This document shows positions 18,190-25,353 of a DNA stretch of 64,000 nucleotides, piece after piece. The stretch comes from Candidatus Raymondbacteria bacterium RIFOXYA2_FULL_49_16 (GTDB lineage Bacteria; Fibrobacterota; OXYB2-FULL-49-7; XYB2-FULL-49-35), in contig MFYT01000019.1 in the NCBI GenBank assembly GCA_001789205.1, forward strand, positions 3,157 to 67,156, given 5' to 3'. The notes beneath the pieces were generated by a model, which worked only from the letters and a program-made list of their open reading frames with translations, had not been told where the DNA came from and did not search any database. Position 1 is the first letter of the stretch, and every line of letters begins with the position of its first letter. Both the position numbers and the translations under genes were made by a program.

Positions 18190-18465
18190 ATGAAGACGAA
18201 CATCGAACTTACCGCCATTAAAGTGTATCCTTTCAAACAAGCAAAGGGAAAGATCAAAGGGTTTGTGCAGGTTGTGCTGAACAACGCGCTCAAGCTCAAC
18301 GGTCTTAAAATCGTGGAAGGGGAAAACGGCCTCTTCCTGAGTTATCCGTCTGAAAAGGGAAAGGATGGCAACTACTACAGCATCTACAATCCCATAACAC
18401 GGGAGAGCAGAACCGAGATCCAGGACGCTGTCCTGGCGAATTACGAGGCAGCGGTTTCGGCCTAA
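18190..18465 (+). CDS. spoVG: SpoVG family nucleic-acid-binding protein (copy 1)
   Basis: The start is ATG 18190 (TTAGGAG upstream), giving 91 residues. The protein follows SpoVG closely: ELTAIKVYPF, FVQVVLNNALKLNGLKIVEG, NGLFLSYPSEKGKDGNYY, NPITRESRTEIQDAVLANYE. SpoVG proteins are small DNA/RNA-binding regulators first known from Bacillus sporulation and later from spirochaetes and staphylococci. It is first of five co-directional genes reaching the sigma-54 activator. A 6-7 bp hairpin overlaps its stop codon and may tune read-through to the next gene. Confidence 0.9.
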   Translation: MKTNIELTAIKVYPFKQAKGKIKGFVQVVLNNALKLNGLKIVEGENGLFLSYPSEKGKDGNYYSIYNPITRESRTEIQDAVLANYEAAVSA

Positions 18466-18479
18466 AAGCGCACGCTTTT
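18464..18479 (+). terminator. Small hairpin at the spoVG copy 1 stop codon
   Basis: AAAAGC (18464-18469), loop GCAC, GCTTTT (18474-18479): a compact hairpin ending in four T's that overlaps the stop codon. It is too weak to be a confident terminator, but it could act as a partial terminator or mRNA 3' stabiliser, so that copy 1 is made in excess of downstream genes. Confidence 0.35.
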
Positions 18480-18567
18480 ATCGGAAACCAGTGAAAAGCG
18501 GGACGGGCCGGGTTGGAACCAAAGAACCAATGAAAAAACCATATGTAACGACCAAGGAGACGATATC

Positions 18568-18858
18568 ATGGAAAACGCAGTACTCGATATTACCGAACTC
18601 AGGATTTATCCAACAAAAAAAGAATCCGCTGTCAGGGCATTCTGCACAGCCACCTTCAACCACGCGCTATGCGTATCAGGCATCAGGATCAAGGAGGGAA
18701 AAAAGGGCGTCTATGTCGCCTTTCCCCTTTCCACAGGCGCAAATGGCAAACGGCATCCGATTGTGTTTCCCGTGACCGGCGAAGCCAGGCGCGAGATTTC
18801 CAACAGGATTTTGGCCACGTACGTCATCAACCACTGTGTTGATGATTATACGCTGTGA
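18568..18858 (+). CDS. SpoVG family protein (copy 2, divergent)
   Basis: This 96-residue paralogue of the preceding gene shows the same order of elements: DITELRIYPT, ATFNHALCVSGIRIKEG, KGVYVAFPLSTGANGKRHP, FPVTGEARREISNRILATY. It then has a C-terminal acidic extension. It is more diverged, with extra Cys residues, which argues for a separate binding specificity and not recent duplication. AAGGAG sits 8 bases before ATG 18568. It follows copy 1 by 102 bases and precedes the STAS gene by 30 bases. Confidence 0.82.
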   Translation: MENAVLDITELRIYPTKKESAVRAFCTATFNHALCVSGIRIKEGKKGVYVAFPLSTGANGKRHPIVFPVTGEARREISNRILATYVINHCVDDYTL

Positions 18859-18888
18859 AATATATCTTATACCTTAGGAGGGCATGCC

Positions 18889-19251
18889 ATGTCAAACCTG
18901 AGGATTGTCGAACATAAGACCGGGCCAGCGGGTAATCTGATTGTCCTGCGAATAGAGGGGAGCATTGATCAGGCAAACATCGACCAGCTTCAAAAAACCA
19001 TTGCACGGGTGGTGGCCGGGGGGTGCGCCAGGATCATCGCCAACTGTGAAAAGCTCTCCTTTATCTCCAGCTCGGGCATTGGGGTCTTTATCGACCTGAA
19101 GGAGGTTTTGGGAGAGAAAAATGGCGAACTGGCCTTTGCCGCGGTCACGTCCAAATTCCTGAACATCTTTCATAAGGTCGGCGTGGACGAGCTCTTTACC
19201 ATGTTTCCCGGAGAAAAAGAGGCCCTCAGCCATTTTAACCAGGGCGCTTAG
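18889..19251 (+). CDS. Canonical anti-sigma factor antagonist (STAS, RsbV/SpoIIAA-like)
   Basis: The 120-residue STAS domain has an intact phosphorylation loop, FISSSGIGVFIDL (about residues 63-75). This is the segment whose Ser is phosphorylated by RsbW-type kinases. The rest of the fold is typical: VLRIEGSIDQANIDQL, CARIIANCEKLSF, AFAAVTSKFLNIFHKVG. TAGGAGG lies 8 bases before ATG 18889. It is followed 6 bases later by the RsbW-like gene, the classical antagonist/kinase pairing. It would bind and sequester its partner when dephosphorylated. Confidence 0.92.
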   Translation: MSNLRIVEHKTGPAGNLIVLRIEGSIDQANIDQLQKTIARVVAGGCARIIANCEKLSFISSSGIGVFIDLKEVLGEKNGELAFAAVTSKFLNIFHKVGVDELFTMFPGEKEALSHFNQGA

Positions 19252-19257
19252 CGTTTC

Positions 19258-19656
19258 ATGAAGCGGTCATTTCCCTATTCACTCGAATCCCTTGCGGCGG
19301 TGCGTCAGCTTGCCGCTGATTTCTGCTCCAACAGCGCCATCAACGAATTGGTGTGCGGTGAAATGGAGCTTGCGCTCAACGAGGCATGCACCCATATCAT
19401 CAGCCACCGCGGCAGCAGCACCCAGCCGGACGAAACCTTCCACGTGACTCTTGCCACTGTGGGCGCCATGCTGGTCGCGTCTGTATCATTTCCCGGCAAA
19501 CGATACAATTTTATGCAACCAACCAATACGGCGCGCGCCAAAGGACCGGCCATGAGTCTCTTTGCCGCCTATGTGACCCGGAAAATGGTGGATATGGTCA
19601 TGTATAATTATCTTCCCGGCAATATTAACGAGCTCCGGCTCATCAAGAACCTGTAA
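19258..19656 (+). CDS. RsbW-like HATPase protein with degenerate ATP site
   Basis: The 132-residue protein lies in the RsbW position behind an antagonist gene and follows the HATPase_c_2 pattern (SLESLAAVRQLAADF, MELALNEACTHIISH). The N-box Asn, normally in EA-TN-H, is His here. The Asp-Gly motif that would contact adenine reads VSFPGKRYN, so two hallmark ATP-site elements are missing. The last motif is only loosely kept (GPAMSLFAAYV). It may bind the STAS protein without kinase activity. The gap to the sigma-54 activator is 9 bases. Confidence 0.7.
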   Translation: MKRSFPYSLESLAAVRQLAADFCSNSAINELVCGEMELALNEACTHIISHRGSSTQPDETFHVTLATVGAMLVASVSFPGKRYNFMQPTNTARAKGPAMSLFAAYVTRKMVDMVMYNYLPGNINELRLIKNL

Positions 19657-19665
19657 GGAGCGCGC

Positions 19666-21159
19666 GTGCCTGTTACTGAAAAAAAACAGCTCGAAAGCCT
19701 GTTGCAGGCAAGCGCGGCGCTCCATTCATCCATAGATCTGCCTGAACTTTTACGTAAAATGATCGACCTCATTTCCGGGGTTCTCGAATGTTCTGGCAGT
19801 TCCATCTATGTTTTTGACCAGGCAAAGGGCGAACTAGTGCTTGAGGCTGATACCGCGGGCAAGGACCTCAATCTCAAGATCGAGGCTGGACCCCGGGTAT
19901 ACGCCGCAGGCGTAGGCGTGCCGGTCCATGTGCGCGATTCCCGGACCGACAAGCGGTGGGAGGCGTTGGCCCAGGGCGATGAAGGACCGCAGAGCGTGCT
20001 CTGTGTTCCCATGCAGTTCAACGGCCAGTCCGTAGGGGTCATTGAGGCCACGGATAAAAAGGATGGCGGGCAGTTCGACTACGATGATCTGCAGCTCTTC
20101 CAGGGTTTCGCTAATATCTGCGGGGCGGCCATTATAAATGCGCGGCGTTTTTCCGCGGTCTCGTCCGAAAACAGGAAGCTCAAGGAGACACTCGCGGGCA
20201 GCGTGGTCAACCTGATCGGCAATTCAACGGCCGTGCAGAAAATAACCAGTGTTATCAAAAAAGTGGCGCATGTCGATTCCATTGTGCTCATTACCGGCGA
20301 GAGCGGCACGGGCAAGGAGATCATTGCCCGGAGCATCCATGCGCTTTCGGACCGCAAAGACAAGCCCTTTATTCCGGTCAACTGCGGTGCTGTGCCAGAG
20401 AACCTCCTTGAGAGCGAGCTCTTTGGCCACGAAAAAGGCGCTTTTACAGGCGCAGACCGCCAGCGCGCGGGCATTTTCGAGGAGGCCGAGGGCGGCACAG
20501 TGTTTCTCGACGAGATCGGCGAGACCTCGCTCACTACCCAGGTGAAGCTGCTCAGGGTGCTCCAGGAGGGCGCCTTCAAACGCGTGGGCTCTAACCGGGA
20601 AATAAAGTCGAATGTGCGTGTCATCTCAGCCACCAACCGGAAGCTTGAAGAGCTGGTCGCTGAAAAAAAATTCAGGGAAGACCTCTATTACCGGATCAAT
20701 GTTGTGGCCATTCCTGTGCCACCCCTGCGCGAGCGCATGGACGATCTGCCGGTGCTGGCCGGGTATTTTTTAAAGAAATCGTGCGAAAAGCTCAAAAAGA
20801 ACAGTGCGGGCATTTCACCAGCGGTCATGCGCCTCTTTTTTTCCTATGAATGGAAGGGAAACGTGCGCGAATTGGAAAATACCATTGAATCCGCGGTTGC
20901 CATGAGTGAAGGTTCCTTCCTTGAACCCGGCGACCTTCCCGTCCGCTTTTCAAGCGCACTGAGCTCTGCGCCTGGATTCATGTCGCTTGCCCATCTCACG
21001 TACGACGAGGCAAAGGACGAGTTTGAAAAGCAGTATTTTTCAGGCCTGCTCCAGCTCCACAATGGCGATGTGCACAAGGCCGCTGAACAGTCGAAGGTGA
21101 GTGAGAAATCGATTGTACGCAGACGCCAGAGATTTGATATTTCCAAGAACAAAGAGTGA
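19666..21159 (+). CDS. GAF-domain sigma-54-dependent transcriptional activator
   Basis: The 497-residue enhancer-binding protein has an N-terminal GAF sensor (about 20-165) and an AAA+ domain (about 183-410) with Walker A GESGTGKE (211-218), the sigma-54 contact loop GAFTGA (258-263) and Walker B VFLDEIG. The C-terminal Fis-type helix-turn-helix spans about 465-490. It activates RpoN promoters after a small-molecule or partner signal at GAF. GTG 19666 follows TAAGGAG. It ends the SpoVG-STAS-RsbW-like run, so its activity may be gated by that switch. Confidence 0.95.
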   Translation: MPVTEKKQLESLLQASAALHSSIDLPELLRKMIDLISGVLECSGSSIYVFDQAKGELVLEADTAGKDLNLKIEAGPRVYAAGVGVPVHVRDSRTDKRWEALAQGDEGPQSVLCVPMQFNGQSVGVIEATDKKDGGQFDYDDLQLFQGFANICGAAIINARRFSAVSSENRKLKETLAGSVVNLIGNSTAVQKITSVIKKVAHVDSIVLITGESGTGKEIIARSIHALSDRKDKPFIPVNCGAVPENLLESELFGHEKGAFTGADRQRAGIFEEAEGGTVFLDEIGETSLTTQVKLLRVLQEGAFKRVGSNREIKSNVRVISATNRKLEELVAEKKFREDLYYRINVVAIPVPPLRERMDDLPVLAGYFLKKSCEKLKKNSAGISPAVMRLFFSYEWKGNVRELENTIESAVAMSEGSFLEPGDLPVRFSSALSSAPGFMSLAHLTYDEAKDEFEKQYFSGLLQLHNGDVHKAAEQSKVSEKSIVRRRQRFDISKNKE

Positions 21160-21160
21160 C

Positions 21161-21195
21161 AAAAAAAGGTGGCATGGGGATTGTTACATGCCACC
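21161..21195 (-). terminator. Intrinsic terminator of the matrixin operon
   Basis: GGTGGCATG (21168-21176) pairs perfectly with CATGCCACC (21187-21195). On the minus strand the hairpin is followed by TTTTTTT. It terminates leftward transcription of the metalloprotease operon just past its last stop codon, and abuts the end of the convergent sigma-54 activator gene. Confidence 0.88.
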
Positions 21196-21217
21196 CGGAT
21201 GCGCGCGGTCTTCTCCG

Positions 21218-23707
21218 TTATTTCATCAGATAGAGTTTGCCGATCGCCGTTGTTGCGTCCGCAGCATACCGCACCAGATAGATACCCGATGCAACGGCTC
21301 TTCCCTGCGCGTCTTTTCCATTCCACATCGCACGGTACGCGCCCGCGCTGGCCAATGTCTTTGCCAGCGTTGTGATATGCCTGCCGTGCAGGTCAAAGAT
21401 CGCTATTTCAATGTTCTGTTTTTTCTCCACTTCATACGCAATGGTCACCATGGGGTTAAAGGGGTTGGGCGAGAGCGAGGTAATGGCCGTGGTCATGGCG
21501 CGTGCGGGTGTTGGCGACCGTTTTTCAATGGCAATTACGCTGTTCTCCAGTTCATTGAACTTTGCCAGTAATAGGGACGATCCGATGTCCGGGGTCGCTG
21601 TTGAGGCCGGGTTTTTCGGCGCAAGTGTAATGGCAAAAAGGCCAGCGGACCCGTCAATAGGTTCTGTGCCTGCAAAGGCCATGCGAATGGACGTGTTCCG
21701 GGTGTTATAGGCGCAGGTAAAGCCAATGAGCGCGGCAAGAGGCTCCACAGAGACCAGATTGTATTGGGCCGCGTCAAACGCCATTGTCAGTTCACCGGAA
21801 TAGACCCCCGCCATGTTTTCAGCCGCAATAGAGGTCGTAAAAACATTCTGCAGGTCAATGGCGGTCTCCGTGGTACGGGAGAAGGAATCGAGCACAACCT
21901 TGGCAACCGATCCGGCAAAGCGTTTTGACGGCGCAGGGTCATTGCTGTTTTGCCGGTTACCGCTTACATCGCCGATCAGAAGCGCCTGTATCTGCACATT
22001 GTGGATGGGCGCGGTCAGGGACTGGATGATGGTTGTTTCCGGGGTAACTATCCAACGGCCCAGCAGCGTATTGTCGTCAACGCCCACCAAGTACCTGAGT
22101 ACCAGGGCAGCGTCAAAGGCGGTGATCATTTTATTGCCATTGACGTCAGCGGCCGTGGTTTGTCCGGCAAAGTCATTCAGGGTCTTGAGCCCCACCAGAG
22201 ACCTGAGAATGAGCGAAGCGTCATAGGCTGATATGCCATTTGCTATATCACCAGAGTCCTTGGCGGCAATGAGCCTGAAGGGATCGGTCACTGTCCGGGG
22301 GAGGCTGGGGAAAACAAAGGAGCCAGCATTGTCCGAAATGGCCTTTGCAAGCGTATCGCCATTGGAGCGCAGCACAACCAGGCGCGCATTATCCACGCCT
22401 TTGCCGTTTGCCTTGTAGGTCACAGTACCGTCCACGCTGTAGTCAGGACTGGGTGCGCATTCCATGGAAATGGTCCCGGCCTTTGTTCCGGCAACAGGAT
22501 CACCGTCGTTGAATACCGCCTTGGTAATCCTGAATACGATGTCTTTGCCGCATGCGCTTCCAGGAATGACTGTGCGGATGGTGAAAAGCGGCCCTGTGCC
22601 TTCGAGCGGCTGCGTCTGGGCAAAGGCGATCTTGATGGATCCGGACGTGAGATTTTTCGCAATGGTAGCGCTGGCAATGATCGATCCGGCGGTATCGATG
22701 CCGATCACCGTTGCTTCGCTTGCGGTATACGTCAGTTCAATGTTGCCAGAAACAATCGCATAGCCGTCGGTAGGGGTCACGCTGACCGGATAGTCGAGTG
22801 TGTCATTGGCCGAGACATTCGTATCGTTCGTGAATACGACAAGGTCAGTAACCGTGATCTGCCAGGCCTGACGCGCATAGGCGCCGTATCTGTCATACGC
22901 GTCAGCCACAACTGTATGCGTCCCAATGTCGAGGAATTTTGGATACCAGGTAATAAGCCCGGTAAGCGAATCAATCTGCATGTTCAGGGGTTTTGTTGGC
23001 AAACGGTATTTAATAGTGTCATTGTCAGCATCTGTTGCAGTGATACGGTATTCATATTTGAGTCCCGCAATGGCTTCTTTTATAGGCGCAGAGGAAATCT
23101 GCGGGGCATGGTTGTTGGACCCTGTTCTCGGATAGAGCGCGGTAATGCCAAGGCTGTCGTCAGTCGCAAGATGGCGGTGCGACGTGTCGCCTTTTGACGC
23201 ATAGGCATACATGACCGCTTTGGTCACGCTGGTGTGGCCAAGACCAAGCGCATGGCCTATTTCATGCGTGGCAATGTGGCCCACGTCCATTTTTCCGGAT
23301 TCCGCGCTGGTCGACCACTGGAAATCACGGCCGTTGAAGATAATATCAAAATCAGAAAGGGCTGAGCTGCTATACCAGTAATAGCACACGGCAATCACGT
23401 TGCCGTCAAAGGGAAAACCGCTGCCTTCTTCCCATTTGAGTATATTTGCTTTGTCGGGCGCCACGCTCTTGGAAGCTGTTGTTCCCACGTATTGCGTGCG
23501 GATGGCTGTTCCGGGCGCTTCGCTCCAAACCGAAAAACCCCGGTGAATCGCGTCGAATTCATTGGTCACATCAGGCGTGCCTTCTTCGTTTATGCAGTAT
23601 TTCACCTCAGGGTTTGTTCCCTGCCATTTGGGGCCAAGGAACACATAGGAAAAGCACCAGGTGCACAAGAAAAGAACTGAAAGAATCAGAGTATGAATGG
23701 TTTTCAT
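21218..23707 (-). CDS. Secreted matrixin-type zinc metalloprotease with cohesin-, dockerin- and sorting-like modules
   Basis: 829 residues. Signal peptide 1-20. The matrixin catalytic domain (about 25-195) has HEIGHALGLGH at 148-158 and the Met-turn AVMYAY (Met166). Modules in order: putative Ig (He_PIG) at about 198-285; cohesin-like at about 288-415; carboxypeptidase-regulatory-like segment; two dockerin-like helical repeats (AYDASLILRSLVG and DVNGNKMITAFDAALVLRYL). A second cohesin-like segment follows, then a C-terminal FlgD/type-A sorting-like domain (LSPNPFNPMVTIAYEV and WNGKDAQGRAVASGIYLVRY). AAGGAGG precedes ATG 23707. It is an extracellular or surface protease; substrate unknown. Confidence 0.92.
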   Translation of the reverse strand: MKTIHTLILSVLFLCTWCFSYVFLGPKWQGTNPEVKYCINEEGTPDVTNEFDAIHRGFSVWSEAPGTAIRTQYVGTTASKSVAPDKANILKWEEGSGFPFDGNVIAVCYYWYSSSALSDFDIIFNGRDFQWSTSAESGKMDVGHIATHEIGHALGLGHTSVTKAVMYAYASKGDTSHRHLATDDSLGITALYPRTGSNNHAPQISSAPIKEAIAGLKYEYRITATDADNDTIKYRLPTKPLNMQIDSLTGLITWYPKFLDIGTHTVVADAYDRYGAYARQAWQITVTDLVVFTNDTNVSANDTLDYPVSVTPTDGYAIVSGNIELTYTASEATVIGIDTAGSIIASATIAKNLTSGSIKIAFAQTQPLEGTGPLFTIRTVIPGSACGKDIVFRITKAVFNDGDPVAGTKAGTISMECAPSPDYSVDGTVTYKANGKGVDNARLVVLRSNGDTLAKAISDNAGSFVFPSLPRTVTDPFRLIAAKDSGDIANGISAYDASLILRSLVGLKTLNDFAGQTTAADVNGNKMITAFDAALVLRYLVGVDDNTLLGRWIVTPETTIIQSLTAPIHNVQIQALLIGDVSGNRQNSNDPAPSKRFAGSVAKVVLDSFSRTTETAIDLQNVFTTSIAAENMAGVYSGELTMAFDAAQYNLVSVEPLAALIGFTCAYNTRNTSIRMAFAGTEPIDGSAGLFAITLAPKNPASTATPDIGSSLLLAKFNELENSVIAIEKRSPTPARAMTTAITSLSPNPFNPMVTIAYEVEKKQNIEIAIFDLHGRHITTLAKTLASAGAYRAMWNGKDAQGRAVASGIYLVRYAADATTAIGKLYLMK

Positions 23708-23719
23708 ATGTTCCTCCTT

Positions 23720-24271
23720 TTACCGTGAGGCCCTGTATTCGAGCACTTTTACCTTGAACTGGTCGAGTGGCAGGTTGTTTCCGGTCTCGACTGGCGTGGT
23801 GTCAGCGGTACGTTTGTAGAGGACCACCTTGCCGTCAATTTCCTGGGCGACCCGCTGAACACCCGAGGCGTCTTTGTATATCTTGTATTTTCCCTGGTAA
23901 AGGCCGATGGTCTGCCAGGTTCCCGGCATGGAGGGGTCTTTACGCAGGAAAAGGATATTGTCGTCACCAACTTTGTACGTCGTGGTCCCTTCAATCTCCA
24001 TGGTAACAACACCGACCTTGCCGCCGGGCTGGGCCAGGATAATTTCATTGTCTTCCTTGTCGCTGATCAGGTCATCGACAATGTTCGCCCGTATGTAGGT
24101 GACAATCTGGGTGTTGTCCTTTGTCCACTGGGTCACTGTGCTGGTCACTTTGGCCTGCACAATCATTTCCGACTCTGTTGACAATTCATCGAGTCCGGCA
24201 ATGAACATGCTGGTGGCATGGATCCAGGGAACGCAGGCGATCGCGAGCAGCGCGCATAGTATGGTCTTCAT
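23720..24271 (-). CDS. Secreted protein of the matrixin operon, unknown function
   Basis: 183 residues. Signal peptide 1-19. The mature part begins FIAGLDELSTESEMIVQAKVTS, followed by an alternating strand region, a Gly-rich turn (AQPGGKVG), a segment VGDDNILFLRKD and a final QGKYKIYKD. This resembles an unnamed family of small exported proteins seen in several phyla next to matrixin-type metalloproteases; the family resemblance is from memory. It sits 12 bases before the metalloprotease gene, so co-expression and a chaperone, inhibitor or accessory role are likely. The start codon overlaps the preceding small gene's stop (ATGA). Confidence 0.75.
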   Translation of the reverse strand: MKTILCALLAIACVPWIHATSMFIAGLDELSTESEMIVQAKVTSTVTQWTKDNTQIVTYIRANIVDDLISDKEDNEIILAQPGGKVGVVTMEIEGTTTYKVGDDNILFLRKDPSMPGTWQTIGLYQGKYKIYKDASGVQRVAQEIDGKVVLYKRTADTTPVETGNNLPLDQFKVKVLEYRASR

Positions 24272-24462
24272 AATAGCCCCTTTTTTGAATGGGTACCTGA
24301 TTTTATATGATATACATAAAGAAAATAGGCTGAACTGGTAATAAAAATGGTTATAAAGAGCATGGAAGCCTGAAAAATTTCAGTGCTGGCATGCATTTTA
24401 AGCGCAATGCCAAGAGTAAGAGCTGCGATACAATTCAGGGCGAACATTGTTTGTATAAACAT
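24268..24462 (-). CDS. Small two-helix membrane protein
   Basis: The start is ATG 24462, with AAGGAGG 6 bases upstream, giving 64 residues. Two hydrophobic helices lie at about 4-22 and 33-53, followed by a basic tail (HIKSGTHSKKG). No family is recognised. Its stop overlaps the start of the secreted protein gene, so it is translationally coupled to the metalloprotease operon. Possible roles are a membrane partner or immunity/export helper, neither supported by sequence beyond position. Confidence 0.6.
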   Translation of the reverse strand: MFIQTMFALNCIAALTLGIALKMHASTEIFQASMLFITIFITSSAYFLYVYHIKSGTHSKKGLL

Positions 24463-24598
24463 TCCAGGCCTCCTTCGTGCGAGTCGTGTATAGCAAGCCA
24501 AATGCCTATTGGAAACCTTCCCCTGGTTTTTTTTGAAAATCATATGAATAGCTGTTCTCTGGTTTTTGCACGCGGCTATTTATAAAGACAGACCTGTC

Positions 24599-24631
24599 CT
24601 TTGGCCAAAGAAAGGAAGGACAAATTTGTCC
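24599..24631. promoter_or_regulatory. Paired perfect palindromes in the divergent promoter region
   Basis: CTTTGGCCAAAG (24599-24610) and GGACAAATTTGTCC (24618-24631) are perfect palindromes 7 bases apart. They lie between the leftward metalloprotease operon and the rightward STAS gene. Symmetric sites of this size are typical of dimeric repressor operators. The binding protein is unknown. Confidence 0.5.
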
Positions 24632-24720
24632 CAGGATTATTGTGCTATCGGCATAACCAACTGATTTTCAATGCCATATGATGCGGCATTGTGTTTGCGA
24701 AACCAGTGGTGGAGGCACAC

Positions 24721-25098
24721 ATGACAATGAACTATGAGACAATGACAGTGACCATGCGTGAAATCGGGTATCTTTCGGTAGTGGAATTCATCGGAAAACT
24801 CGACAACAGGAACCTGAATAGTGTCAATCGTCTTTGCATCCACCTGATGACAAAACAGGTCAGTGAATTTGTTTTTGATCTTTCAAAGGTCCTGGATATC
24901 TCAAACGCGGTCATGACAATGTTTGTCAATTTCGGCAGGAAAATCCGTGAAGCCGGAGGCAGGTTCTTCATTATGAAACTGAATCCGCACATTGCTGATA
25001 AAATCGCCAGGGTAAAGGAACACGAGGACAAAATCGGCTATTTTGCCGACGAAGAAGAGGCGGAGGATTTTATCCTTCACGACAACAAGTATCTGTAA
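24721..25098 (+). CDS. STAS-domain protein (copy with altered phosphorylation loop)
   Basis: The start is ATG 24721, 5 bases after GGAGG, giving 125 residues. A GTG at 24691 lacks support. The STAS core is clear: YLSVVEFIGKLDNRNLNSVNR, FVFDLSKVLDISNAVMTMF, GRFFIMKLNPHIADKI. The loop that is usually DSSG reads DISNA, so one Ser remains but the Gly is lost. It is followed by a truncated response-regulator reading frame. It belongs to the local set of STAS proteins but sits apart from the SpoVG run. Confidence 0.78.
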   Translation: MTMNYETMTVTMREIGYLSVVEFIGKLDNRNLNSVNRLCIHLMTKQVSEFVFDLSKVLDISNAVMTMFVNFGRKIREAGGRFFIMKLNPHIADKIARVKEHEDKIGYFADEEEAEDFILHDNKYL

Positions 25099-25121
25099 CA
25101 GGACAATCAGGAGCAGACGCG

Positions 25122-25229
25122 ATGGAATACACCAGTTTCCCCAATGTGCTGATTGTTGACCAGTACTTTCTCATGCGCAAGACCGTGTGCAGTTACCTGC
25201 ATGGACGTTTCGCCTGTCATGAAAAATGA
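25122..25229 (+). pseudogene. Remnant of a response-regulator receiver domain
   Basis: A 35-codon frame (ATG 25122 to TGA 25229) encodes FPNVLIVDQYFLMRKTVCSYL. This is the first strand and helix of a CheY-like receiver, where LIVDD is usual and the second Asp is Gln here. It ends after HGRFACHEK, so over 80 residues of the domain are missing. GGAGCAG lies just upstream. It most likely marks a decayed two-component gene once co-transcribed with the STAS gene. A functional micropeptide cannot be excluded. Confidence 0.5.
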
Positions 25230-25231
25230 CC

Positions 25232-25345
25232 ATGAACGATACACTGCGCGCCATTCCCCTGTATATCGATGAAGATGCATTCAGGGCCCGCGCATGTAAA
25301 GGCGCTGGGCTAGGCATGTTTTATCCGAATCTCAGAAGTGTCTAG
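25232..25345 (+). other. Short open frame after the receiver remnant
   Basis: A 37-codon frame from ATG 25232, two bases after the receiver remnant, ends at TAG 25345. The product contains YIDEDAFRARACKGAGLGMF and has no recognisable family. It may be a piece of the decayed gene in another frame or a chance frame. No other gene is seen between 25099 and 25353. Confidence 0.2.
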
Positions 25346-25353
25346 ACACGCGT

